DNA of 64,000 bases. It comes from Eretmocerus hayati (lineage: Eukaryota > Arthropoda > Insecta > Hymenoptera > Aphelinidae). The translations under genes and the position numbers were made by a program. Below, piece after piece: positions 36,454 to 46,640 of the stretch (position 1 is its first letter; every line of letters begins with the position of its first letter). The stretch spans positions 163,667,685 through 163,731,684 of the forward strand of contig CM056741.1 in NCBI GenBank assembly GCA_029851415.1. The letters run 5' to 3'. The notes below the pieces were generated by a model. It saw only the letters and a program-made list of their open reading frames with translations. It was not told the DNA's origin and ran no database searches.

Positions 36454-37717
36454 ACTGCAGGAATCATCACAACACGACTGGCTTGCGAGGGAGAGATAAC
36501 GCAGAGAAGATGATGCCACGGATGAGCCTAAGTTTTCGTTTGAATCATTATTCTTTTCTCAATACATATACTGCATGAATTTTGGTATTTTCGTAAATAT
36601 TAACCATTGCACGAGGATGAAAAATGAGTCATGGAAATTTCGAGGTTATTGATTAGAATCGTTAGCTAAGTTTTTTTTTATGTGCAGGTTTTATCTAAAA
36701 AAACGCATGAACACGAAGATTTACTAGACGCCCTGCGAGCATTGTAGTTGCGACGCGCAACCCATCCCCAAGGTCATCGGAGGTTGTCTTTGTCGAGGCG
36801 AGTGATTTCAAAAATTGCTGTCAGTGAGCTGCGTCATTTAACTGCGACGGACGCATCATCTTCAAGTCAAGTACCACGAAACTCACAGGATATTAGACAC
36901 ATGTCAGTGATGGAGCTCCGTGGTGTTTGTTGATATTCCGGGCTTGGTACAACGGACTACTGCTGCTACTTGGAGCCATCCAGCATTCTCTTATTAGCGT
37001 GGACATATCCTGTTCAATCATCTGACTCGTCTGCTGTATTCGTCGTCTGCATGCATCGATGATTCTTTGGCTGTCTCTCCAACAACCAGCAAGTCCTTCG
37101 ACAGTCTTCAACAAGCGGACATTCGCTGTTTTGCTGAGAGCTTGGGCTTTGCGCCTAGATTCTACGCCACGGATGCAGCGAGGACTCAAGTTTTCTCATT
37201 TATTACTAATCTCTATCGCTTGCGCCATCTCACAAGAGCATATTGAATCATCAGATCGTTTCTTTGTGTGATCGCTGATCAAACGTAGCTCCCCGCGTCT
37301 ATCAACGCTCTTCCTGTCCACACCAGTTCATTCAGAATTATTGAAAACTTCCCTTTTTTATGGTGAATAGCGTGCTCAAAAAACTCGCCAAACCAACTCG
37401 CGCGTGATTTACCTCGATTTTTTAATCATATGCCCTTTTGCTGAAAATTCATGATGCTCTTGAACACTCTTGATTCGCAACTAACAGTTTCTTGAGAATG
37501 TCTCGCCAATATAGTAGCCTTTTTCCATTTGCTCTCATGAAGTCGGTACGCAGAATAGGCAAAGAACATCATATTTTGACAATAATATATCTTGATAACA
37601 AAATAGCCAATTATATCGCGATATTTTCACGCCCTGATCCGTCCTGCAATCAGCCTCTCGGAAAAATTAAGGTGCAGAATTGCATCAGATTTTCATCGGG
37701 GATGACAATCACTCTTA

Positions 37718-38248
37718 TCAAAAGATATTTTGTTTTAAAGCGATTCGTATGATTTTATTGTAATGTAATCTACAAATATAAACTCTTCGCGTGCAGGTTT
37801 TCCTCTCAGGACTCAGGAGTTTGATGTGACTGACGAGGTTCACTGTTGCGTTGATTCGGCATCGGATTTTTGTGTAAACATGGCTCCTTGTCCAGTCCCA
37901 GATGTATGGATTTCGACGAGCGCCCATGGGAAGCTCAACATTCAGTGTGCGCTGTACCAGGATGAACTCGCTTCGTTGAGACATATGACACCCAAATAGA
38001 GTCACCTCGTCATCTCCTGGTTGATGCATCTATTCTGTTCCTCTCAGTCTATCTGAGCTGACATCGGGATTACAACAGACTTCCTCGAATGAATTTCTGA
38101 AGAAAGTACGACGCGTCATGACATCGAAGGAAACCATAGCGCACCGAATGTCAAGTGCTCGTGAAAAAAGAATCAGGTTTTGCCTTGAGATTGGTATAGC
38201 GTAGGTGAGCATTTGAGAGATTGTATTGAACTGTTTGGAAGGTTGCAA
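37718..38248 (-). pseudogene. Interrupted antisense open frame inside the LTR element, unrecognised
   Basis: On the minus strand one frame runs from 38248 to 37718, about 176 codons, broken only by a TAG directly before an ATG at 38029. The downstream part starts MHQPGDDEVTLFGCHMSQRS. I recognise no family. The plus strand of the same stretch also has an open segment (about 37757-37998), so one of the two may be a shadow. This could be a captured host exon block or chance. Confidence 0.2.
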
Positions 38249-39014
38249 TTGTCTTTATGACTTCAGGTCCCTCTATGACAGTCCAACTTTCATCTTGGAA
38301 TCATGAGGAATTTCTACATAGTTCAGGCGTACGCTGATCTGTGTCGAAATGCCAAAGCATCGACAGAGGCCGATGATTCTGATGTGACGCGACTGCAGGC
38401 CACAGTCTTTACGCATCAGTCTCATTTGTTCTCGGCGATGTTCTCAGTCGGCTTTGCTCAAATGCTCGCGTTTTCAGTTCGGTAGTATGTAATCGATTCT
38501 TTCGATCGTGGTGTATTTTGAGAGAAGAATAGATTGTGTCAGCTGAATGATACTCAAATCATAAAATGGCTTAGAATTCCTACAACACTCTGGCTTGTAA
38601 ATGCGTTCTGATCGTCTGTAAAGATTTCTTATGATGAATTCACAAAGTTTGTGAATAACAGAATTTTAATTCATCTAGGATAAATCAAATTTGATGTCAT
38701 GAGAAGAATTCTTGGTTGTTCAACATGTTTGATTATCAGGAAAGTATCGAGAGATATCTTGTTGTTTTGATCCTTATTGTTGAGTGATTCATGAAGTGAG
38801 ACTTGAATTTGCAAAAAGCTTTCAAACACCTCGGACTCTAATCTGAAAAATGAACAAATAGATTCTAAAGAAGGGGTTGACATCAAATCTTTTCACGGAA
38901 TTTCGGACATCGTATATAGCCTTTTGTTCCACACAGAGCACAGTTTTGTTGAACAATGGAATCATGAATAGTAAAGGGAAAAGAATAACGCACAGTTGAC
39001 CTGATACCGTTCAC

Positions 39015-39208
39015 TTGCTTCAACCCACTTCTGACCTAGTTGATTCTAAAATAATATGATCAATTTTCAATTCCTCTCCCCAAAATGTGGGGTACGTTGT
39101 TCCTGAATTCATTGACGAATTTTTGAATCCGGCGTTACATTTGTCTCTCGTGCAGGGGAGACCCTTGACGCGGAGTGTCTGTAAATGATCGATGAACGGG
39201 GGAAGCAA
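39015..39208 (+). other. Candidate structured RNA module C (most divergent copy)
   Basis: The closing stem is TTGCTTC (39015-39021) with GAAGCAA (39202-39208). The hairpin GTCTC/GAGAC is at 39143-39162. Relative to module A, both stems differ by paired substitutions (A-T to G-C, and C-G to T-A). The 5' half is poorly conserved. Confidence 0.4.
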
Positions 39209-39722
39209 TCAGTTCTATTGCAACTTGTAACAGTCTTGTTCAACATCGCGTTCTTAAACAAATGGGATGAAGATTCACAAATCAATCCGAGCTGGAAGCA
39301 AGTAGACGGAATATCGATTTCCTATAGAATAGCGTCATTCATATATGTATCTATTGCGTTTTGGGATGAATGAGAGGATATTAGTCAACTTTAGTTTCTC
39401 GCAAAAGTGGTATCACTCTGACAATCCTCTAGCAGTCGGAAATATTGTATTGTTGAGAGAAAATGATGTTCCAAGGAGTGAATGGAGAAAAGACATGATT
39501 TGGTAGTTTTTTCATTAGGTGTAATTTTGAAAGTCTGAAACCTAGAAAAATGACGATAAGCATGAGTTTCGATTTCAGAAAAGTATACTTTAATTACGAC
39601 GCATTTTAAAGCGATGAATTCTGGATTTCAATATGTGAAATATTTAATTGAACTCGAGAATGTACTCGCTTCAAACATTATTCCAATTCCAAAATGAGTC
39701 CAAGCATGTTTTTTATGTTGTA

Positions 39723-39868
39723 ATTACTTCCCTCTGGACGTGAGGAACGTGGTTCCGGTGTCCACCAGCCGTAGCACGGATTTCGATCCGGGGCTACATT
39801 CGCCTCTCGTGCTTGAGAGGCCCTCGTTGCAGAGTGTCTGTGAACGATCGGCTACCGGGGGAAGTAAT
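39723..39868 (+). other. Candidate structured RNA module B (divergent copy)
   Basis: The closing stem is ATTACTTCC/GGAAGTAAT (nine pairs). The GCCTCTC/GAGAGGC hairpin is at 39802-39821, and GTAGC...GGAT/ATCC...GCTAC at about 39771-39796. It is clearly homologous to LTR module A but diverged at many positions, so it may be a relic of an older LTR or a duplicated module. Confidence 0.5.
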
Positions 39869-40142
39869 CGCATTCAATTGTTTTTCAGAGGTCCTAAAAA
39901 TCGTGTATCGAAGCTCAAAAAGAGAGCAGATTTCGGTCGAATTTGAGGCGAGTAGGCGTCTGAGTCTTTTCAATCATTTTCATTTTCTCCGTTCCTTCTA
40001 GTTTCTAAACGAATCAAGTCAAACAACCTAGCAGAAGACGGATGTAAACGTGTCACTTATGAATGTACAGCCTATGAAATTTCGAATTGGCCAAGCCATA
40101 ATATTATCAAGTTAGCTAGTGTATAAAACGCATGTTTTCTAC

Positions 40143-40152
40143 GGGGGGAGGA
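40143..40152 (+). other. LTR element polypurine tract
   Basis: GGGGGGAGGA directly abuts the TG that starts the 3' LTR, the expected place for plus-strand priming. Confidence 0.8.
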
Positions 40153-40917
40153 TGTTCCCGATCAGTTTATTTTCCATTTTAGCAACTATTTTCGGTGTAA
40201 TTAAATTTTCACCTAGAAGAAATTTCCAAAGTCCAATTTATTATTTTAATGGTTAAAAGTATTGAAATGAAATATTTGTGTTATCAAAAGTTGAAATTTC
40301 AATCTTAGTTTATTGAAAATATGTGAAAGGTACATTTTGAATATTTAAATATTGAAAATGAAAATGAAATCCATGAATTTAATCATTACGTATACATTAC
40401 GTACAATGAAAACTGTAATTGTTATCATGTAATTGTAATTGTGAAATTGTAATTATGTGTTCGCTTCAAATCTAAAATCCTGTAAAATCTTCCATTTATT
40501 TGAATGAATTTTCTTTGAATTACTCTCGCTAGGACGTGAGGGACGTGGTCCCGGTGTCCCCGGCCGTAGCATGGGTTTTTAATCCGTGGCTACCTTTCGC
40601 CTCTCGTGCATGAGAGGCCCTTGTCGCAGACATTGTGTCTGTGGGCAATTGGCCACCAGTGAAAGTAATTCGATTCAACTGTAACCAATTTTGTTAGCAA
40701 CGCGTTGTCAAGCAGACGAAAACATGTAAATCGTTGGTCAGATTCGATCAGGCTCTTGAAGCGAGCACAACAACATCTAACCTAACCAATTTGTTTTACG
40801 TTTCTCTTGTCAACATGAGTTTTTCTGTTCAACTTAGAAGTTGAATAAAATCCAGTGTTTTAAATTTTGATTAATTCATTTATCTCCCTGCGCAATACTT
40901 GCGAACGCGCGAGCACA
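40153..40917 (+). repeat. 3' LTR (765 bp)
   Basis: Nearly identical to 35667-36431 (offset 4486 throughout, no indels). Its AATAAA at 40844-40849 is a plausible polyadenylation signal. It is followed by the CATAT duplication at 40918-40922. Confidence 0.93.
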
Positions 40918-40922
40918 CATAT

Positions 40923-42335
40923 CAATATTTCATTCCTCGTTCAAGATTCCATCATCTTGTTTCGGGCCATCACTAACTATTTTGTATGGTTATTGAGGTC
41001 CATCAACAGTATCCAAGTTTCCAGACTACATTCAAAACATCGTTCGGCCAAATTTTCAAATTGTCAAAAATGACTCGTCACTGTATGAGAACTGTTCTAC
41101 GTTTCCTGAGTTTTTAATCGAGTTTGAGTTTACGGGGTTTGTCGGTGGTGTAAACGTCACTCTTTTGACCAAGAATGCTCGCCTAGAATGTTTATAAATG
41201 AATAAATTTATGAGAAATCTTAACATGACGGGACTAATAACTGACGTTCTAGAATTTCATGAGATTCTGCGTGCATTGCGCCCAATCGGAATCTCCAAAG
41301 AAGCAAATCAAATCAAAAAACAAAATATTTAACCGATTTTAGATGGTCTCGGTTTCTATGGGTTGATCACGTTTGACACGTTTTGATCTCATAATTTCGA
41401 ATTTGTATTCATGTTGAGAACTTATAACTTCACGCTTGCATGAGCAGGACTTTGTTTTAACGAAATATTATCCTACCACTTTGGCAATGTGTTGTTGCCT
41501 ATGATGTTGGCAGCTAAAATGCTGTTTACTAATGACAAGCACACACTCTTATCATACATTCAAGTATGCATACCACGATACTCTGAAGTGTTGTAGCAGG
41601 CCTGGAAGTGAGTCAATTTTATTCGTATTTGAAGCCCATGAGTTTTTGAGTGAAGGTTTGCTATATGAACACGTACCAAAATTCTCTGAAAAGACTCCAG
41701 AAAGTTCTGATTTGCACAAAAAAGGTGGAAGTATTTATAGATGTATTCTGATGAGGGGCTCATGTTTCGTTCGAGTTTTTCCTCGCGACAGTGAATCGTC
41801 AATTTTGATACTAAAGCGCAAGAATCTGAAATCAGATCTATTCATTACAGGCTGAAAACGTAAGTTGAGATTGGGTAATTAGATGACATTACGTCAGTTG
41901 ATCAGATGTACTCAGACAAGAAAAAGTGCAAGGCTCTTGGTTTCTATACAAACAGAAACACAATCACCCCTAAGGAGCACGAAAAGTACACCGATAACAT
42001 CATAATCTGAAACAGAATACGCAGAGTTACGTTTACAAAGTTTTGTCGTGGACACAATAGCTTGAAGCTCTCAGTTTCTTCTTATGAAAAGACGAGAAAT
42101 TCGCTCCGAGATCTCGAAAAAGGATCTTGCCCAAATCTCTACGGGACAAATTCTTTGAATCTTGAGAATATCATCAATTTGGATGTATCGAGGTTCGAGT
42201 CCTGTTGTTTGATTCCGACAAATGAAGAATCTTGATCCGTTCAATATTTTGAAGGTGGGACCTTCTTTACCGACGGCGTGGCAGGGGAAATCCAAGCTGG
42301 ATGCGCACAATTTGGAGCGTTACGTTCACGCGCAA
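40923..42335. other. No supported gene
   Basis: AT-rich, with one 107-codon ATG frame (41532-41855, +) that has no recognisable domain. A single GGTTCGAGTCC box at about 42193 resembles a tRNA B box, but the surrounding bases do not fold as a tRNA. Confidence 0.3.
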
Positions 42336-42337
42336 CA

Positions 42338-42835
42338 TACCCACCAATCCACCCACCAACACACACACCCACTCACAAGCCCAGCCCAGCCCAGCCCAGC
42401 CCAGACCACCCAACCATCCATCCATCCATTCATCCATCCATCCAAACCCGGCTGATCCCATCCTAACCAAACCCATCGCAACTCATCCCAGCCCAGCTCA
42501 TCCCAAGCCTATCTCATTCAAGCTTATCAAGATCTATCCTACCCGACCCCAGCCTGGCCCATCCAAATCCAGCCGAAACCAGGCCCAGCTCGACCTATCT
42601 CATCCCATCCTATCCTACCCCCTTGTCCTACCCCAACCCATCTCATCCCAGCCCAGCACAACCCATCCCGTCCCAGCCCAGCCCATGCCATCCCACTCGA
42701 TCACAGCCCAAACTAGCCCGGTTTGTCCCATCCTGGCCTAGCCCACACTGTCCTATTTCACCCCATCTAGAGCCATCCCACCCGACCCTAGACCAGCGTG
42801 GCTCATTCCATCCCTGGCCAGCTCATATGTGATTT
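42338..42835. repeat. CCCAG/CATCC simple-sequence tract
   Basis: Roughly 500 bp of strongly strand-asymmetric C-rich repeats: CCACCAA, then pure CCCAG copies near 42380, CATCCATC near 42420, then degenerate CCCATC/CCCAGC. Long open frames in it encode Pro/Ser/His low complexity and are not called as genes. Confidence 0.9.
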
Positions 42836-43990
42836 TGAACCCAAAAAATTGTTTTTCGTAACAAGAATTAACTATAGCAGAAAGCCACACGTTGGTTTCG
42901 CCATCCTGCGCGCGTTTTTTGAGAGTATATAGAGAATGACATGTCTAGTAGGCATCTGTGAGAGGGCTGATCAAATTTCAAACATTTGTATTTTTGCATC
43001 GTTTCGCTCTGAAAGGAAAATTACCATCATTCGACTTTGCCAATTTTTCGTCATTTTTACGCGGGCATCTCATGTAAAATATTTGTTTCGGTGCAATCTT
43101 TAAGCTACATTCCATCTCAAAATGTGATTTTAATAAAAAAAGTGAATTCCGTGAACGACTTTGCTGCCGTAATAAGACTCTCATCGCGGCCTTGCAAAAA
43201 AATTTACTCCACTGCACATCCTCGTTTTGGTCGATATAACAGTGAATCTTTTTGCTTCATGTCAACTTTGCCATCATAAATGTCATGATTGGAATCTTCT
43301 TACGACTTCAAAGTATCAGAACGATCGATTTCAAAGTAAAGCTTTGAGAAAGCTTCGAGAACCATTCATGAAGTTTTATTAGTGCAACGTCCCATTCTGT
43401 TGTCCTTAAGTAAGGAGCATTCTGATCTAATCACAATATCTTCTTAGTGCCTCCAGCAGAAAGCTCCAGAGTGTCATCATGTAGATCTTCAATTAATAAG
43501 CTGGTTCGATTCCTTTCAGCTTCGACTAGTGGAATATCCAATCAGCACAATTGAATAATAGAGATTGACGAGATACAGAATAGTCAGTATCCATAACTCA
43601 GATATTTATATCTGAGTAGTTCATGCCAGGGGTAATAAAAGGATGACTGCATTCCAAACAGACCAAGAAGCATTTTGATGTTACTGCAAAGGAGAGCATA
43701 GATGTGATTTTCGAAATCCTATTTCATGTGAATTTGGGAATAGATTTGAAATTTTTGTCATTCTTGTTGGCTCATGGAAAAAATGAAAGCATTCCATGTG
43801 GAACCATTTCATTTTGGTTTAAAGACTTCGCAAACGTCTTCGCTCCCTGATCAATATTTGGGACCTCTGTGACATTCAATTACGAATAAATTTCCTTTAG
43901 GAATTTCATTGAAAATGGCTGCGTGCAAATTATAGATTAAAAGGTGCGAAAAAGACTTTCCGATGATGTTGGCAGTAAAAAACTATTCTG
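42836..43990. other. AT-rich sequence, nothing recognised
   Basis: No repeat partner in the window and no convincing coding frame. Confidence 0.35.
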
Positions 43991-44117
43991 ACCGAATAAT
44001 GTTTTTTTCTCATTCGGAATGCCACTGTCCATCCATCTCTCGGTAAATCGAGCGTGAATCATAAGTATGTGAATCTAAGCATATGGTACACCTTACCTTC
44101 ATCACTGTATCCATCCT

Positions 44118-44144
44118 GTGGAGGGCGGGGAGGGGGGGGGGGGT
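44118..44144. repeat. G-rich tract
   Basis: GGAGGGCGGGGA followed by a run of twelve G. It could form a G-quadruplex; it is also prone to sequencing error. Confidence 0.8.
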
Positions 44145-44329
44145 TCGAAGAGAAACTCTACAGACGTAGGGATTTTTCACGCAGTTGCAGAAAATTATAA
44201 AAAAAAGTTCCAGGGTGTTCATAGAAATTCATCTGAAATATTAATAATTAATAATTAATAAATATTATAATAATAATATAAAAACGCGTGACGACTTTGA
44301 GGTGTCCGGAATCACTAGATTTTTCCCCT

Positions 44330-44520
44330 AGATACTAAGCTTACCCTGCGGAAATGTCCCTAGAACTGTTTTAACCTAACCTGACCTGAACCGTTACAAT
44401 AGAATATTCCCCTACACTGTTTTAACCCAACCTGACTCGATTATTCTCTAGAGAGAAATATCCCTAGATATTTACTAACCTAACCTGTTCTGACCTGACC
44501 AAAAGTTGCACGTAGCATGG
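44330..44520. repeat. Imperfect tandem units ending TAACCTAACCTGACC
   Basis: Three to four units of about 60 bp, each with a CCCTAGA- or CCCCTACA-type start, ACTGTTTTAACC, and a CCTAACCTGACC tail. The tail resembles the insect telomere motif TTAGG, but the units are too diverged to be telomeric. Confidence 0.6.
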
Positions 44521-45229
44521 CCATTATTTACCTTTTTCCCTAGATGTTTTTTACAATTTTACTCAGGGTCTATTTTACCCATTTTATTACATCCGTTCTC
44601 ATTTACCTGTTTTATGGATTTTTACCTGTTTTGATGTTTGTAACAACTTCATTTCATAACTTGACTATCGCGGTTTTTTTCGTTTTTAGATTTCTTACCA
44701 CTTTGGATTTCATTTGTTCCATTCGACCTGTTTTGTATTCCCTGTTTTTTATGGATTTTTCCTCCTTTGTATTCATTATATCTATTAATTTCATAATTTT
44801 ACATCACGGTATTTCTTCTAGTTCTCAAATTTCTCACCTCTTCCAAAGAATTCATTTTGTAGAACTGTCCAAAGTCTGTTCGTTGCACCCTTGCCGGGTT
44901 ATCATGTTTTCCCACCGTAATCCCTTTTGAAGCTCCCACTCACCTTACTTTCGTATGGCGCCAGGCGCAAGAATACGAGCTACTGCAACGTTTCCAGGCG
45001 TTTTGTGGGTACCGCTGTATTTGTCTGACTCGAATTGATGTTTTCCGTTAAAAGTCTGTCTGTTGAACCTTTGCTTCGAGCCATCGTTGAATTTGCACCG
45101 TTTTCTACACTTGCTCACCATACATAAGTATTTCTGCTGTCGCAAGTGTAGAAAACGGATTGATCCAACGGTGGAAGCTTGGATCCCTCCGTCTCTGTGC
45201 GTGGATGGAATGTGATGGATAAGAGAATG

Positions 45230-46640
45230 GATGACGATGATGACGATGATGATGATGATGATGAAGGTGATGAAGATGATGATGATGAAAAAAGAGGAGG
45301 GAAAGAGATGAAGAAGGAGTAGGCAGGGAAATGATATGGTATGGAAATGATGAGTAGGAAATGATATGAAAGATAATGAGATTGAATGGAGGTAAGATAG
45401 AATAAGAAAAGAGAAGGAAAAGAGATGAATAAAAAGTGAAGAGGAAAGGAGATGGTATGCATGAAGAGTATGGAATGAAATAAGAAATAGGAATGAGATG
45501 GAACATGCAATGAATGACGGAATAGTTTGTGATGTGTGAAATGGATGAATGATTGTGATTATGAGTTAGAGATTACGGGAAGGAATAGCCTCATCCTCCT
45601 ACTTGGGAATGGATTCGGACGCAACCTCTGCACCCGAAGACGGCTTACCTGCGTGCAAGAATTCGCCTCCAAGTAAGCGATCATTGGCGGATTTATGGTG
45701 AATGCGATGAGGTGGTGAGAATGATGTAGAAAAGGAGATGAGATGGTGGTGAAGTAGGAATTGGTTTTAGAGATGATGGAATCGAATGAAGGTAAGATAG
45801 AGTAGAAGAAGAGTGAAAGAGATCAAGAATAGTATATTATGTACCCGAGTGCCGCAATCGCGGAATTTCCATGACGAGGGCTGCAAACTTGTTTGCAGCC
45901 CGAGTCATGGAAAGCCGCGATTGCGGCACGAGGTACATACATTTTTTTATAGTCGTCCAGCTACAATCTAGCACGTTGCGAGCCGTTTACGCGGCCGTAA
46001 TGTGCTAGATTGTAGCTGGGCGACTATAAAAAGTAGGAAAGGAAATGAGAGGGTATAGATGAAGAGTAAGAAATGAAATACGAGATAGGAATGCGATGAA
46101 ACATGCAATGAATGACGAAATAGTTTGTGATGTGTGAAATGAATGGATGATTGTAATTATGAATAAGAGTGTGATAGAAGGTATGATTGCCTCACTCTCC
46201 CACTTGGAAGTGAACTCGAACGCAACCTCTGCACCCGAAGGCAGCTGACCTGCGTGCAAGAATTCGCCTCCCAGTAGGCGATCATTGGCGGATTTATGGT
46301 GAATGCGATGAGGTGGTGAGAATGATGTAGAAAAGGAGATGAGATGGTGGTAAAGTAGAAATTGGTATGAGAGATGATGAGATCCAATGAAGGTGAAATG
46401 GAATAGAAAAAGAGTGAAAGAGATGAAGAAAAAGTAGGAAAGGAAATGAGATGGTATAAATAAAGAATGATATAAATGAAGTGATGAGTTGACGATGAAT
46501 CGACGTGTCAATGTTGATGATCATGATGATGATTTTGATGATGATGATGATGATGTGATGAGAAAGTAAAGAAGTGCAACAATGTAATGAATGAATGTGG
46601 TGAATGAATGCAATGAAATAATGAAAGAGCAAAGTGAGTC
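45230..46640. repeat. GATGA-rich purine-biased region with a tandemly repeated unit
   Basis: The plus strand is almost entirely G and A with GATGATGAT runs at 45233-45290 and 46510-46560. A complex unit is present at about 45460-45830 and again at 46058-46425. Both copies share CGCAACCTCTGCACCCGAAG, CTGCGTGCAAGAATTCGCCT and CGATCATTGGCGGATTTATG. The later copy has diverged by scattered substitutions. Confidence 0.8.
45831..46028. mobile_element. Double-hairpin insertion of about 200 bp
   Basis: Hairpin 1 (45841-45936): GAGTGCCGCAATCGCGG, TTTCCATGAC and GGGCTGCAAAC pair with their complements across a TT loop. Hairpin 2 (45949-46027): ATAGTCG, CCAGCTACAATCTAGCAC and GCCG pair with CGGC, GTGCTAGATTGTAGCTGG and CGACTAT. 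The uninterrupted repeat unit at about 46415-46450 reads straight across the junction, so the whole block is an insertion. No coding content. Confidence 0.75.

Larger units (their letters stand above)
35667..40917 (+). mobile_element. Non-autonomous LTR retrotransposon, complete ends
   Basis: Two 765-bp direct repeats bound a 3.72-kb interior. The LTRs begin TGTTCCCG and end GAGCACA, and CATAT is duplicated at 35662-35666 and 40918-40922. Four bases after the 5' LTR is a site matching the 3' end of tRNA-Arg(UCG). A G-rich tract directly precedes the 3' LTR. Orientation is plus. I see no gag, protease, reverse transcriptase, integrase or RNase H frame; interior frames are at most about 100 codons. 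It must use enzymes from a relative, possibly a Ty3-type element. I noticed one difference between the LTRs (near 35766 versus 40252), which implies recent insertion. Confidence 0.92.

Noticed and set aside
41532..41855. 107-codon ATG frame, plus strand
   Set aside because: No recognisable domain, no splice or promoter context; length is within chance for this base composition.
42188..42208. Possible tRNA or SINE B box GGTTCGAGTCC
   Set aside because: The flanking T stem does not pair, and no A box, anticodon arm or acceptor stem can be folded around it.
42301..42741. Plus-strand Pro/Ser/His frame of 146 codons
   Set aside because: Encoded by CCCAG and CATCC repeats; composition explains the absence of stops.
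45105..45510. Minus-strand open frames of about 130 codons rich in Ser, His, Phe
   Set aside because: They are translations of the GATGA/purine-rich repeat; two overlapping frames are equally open, as expected for simple sequence.
46005..46632. Minus-strand frames of 112 and 168 codons
   Set aside because: Same low-complexity repeat region, running through the hairpin insertion; no domain.
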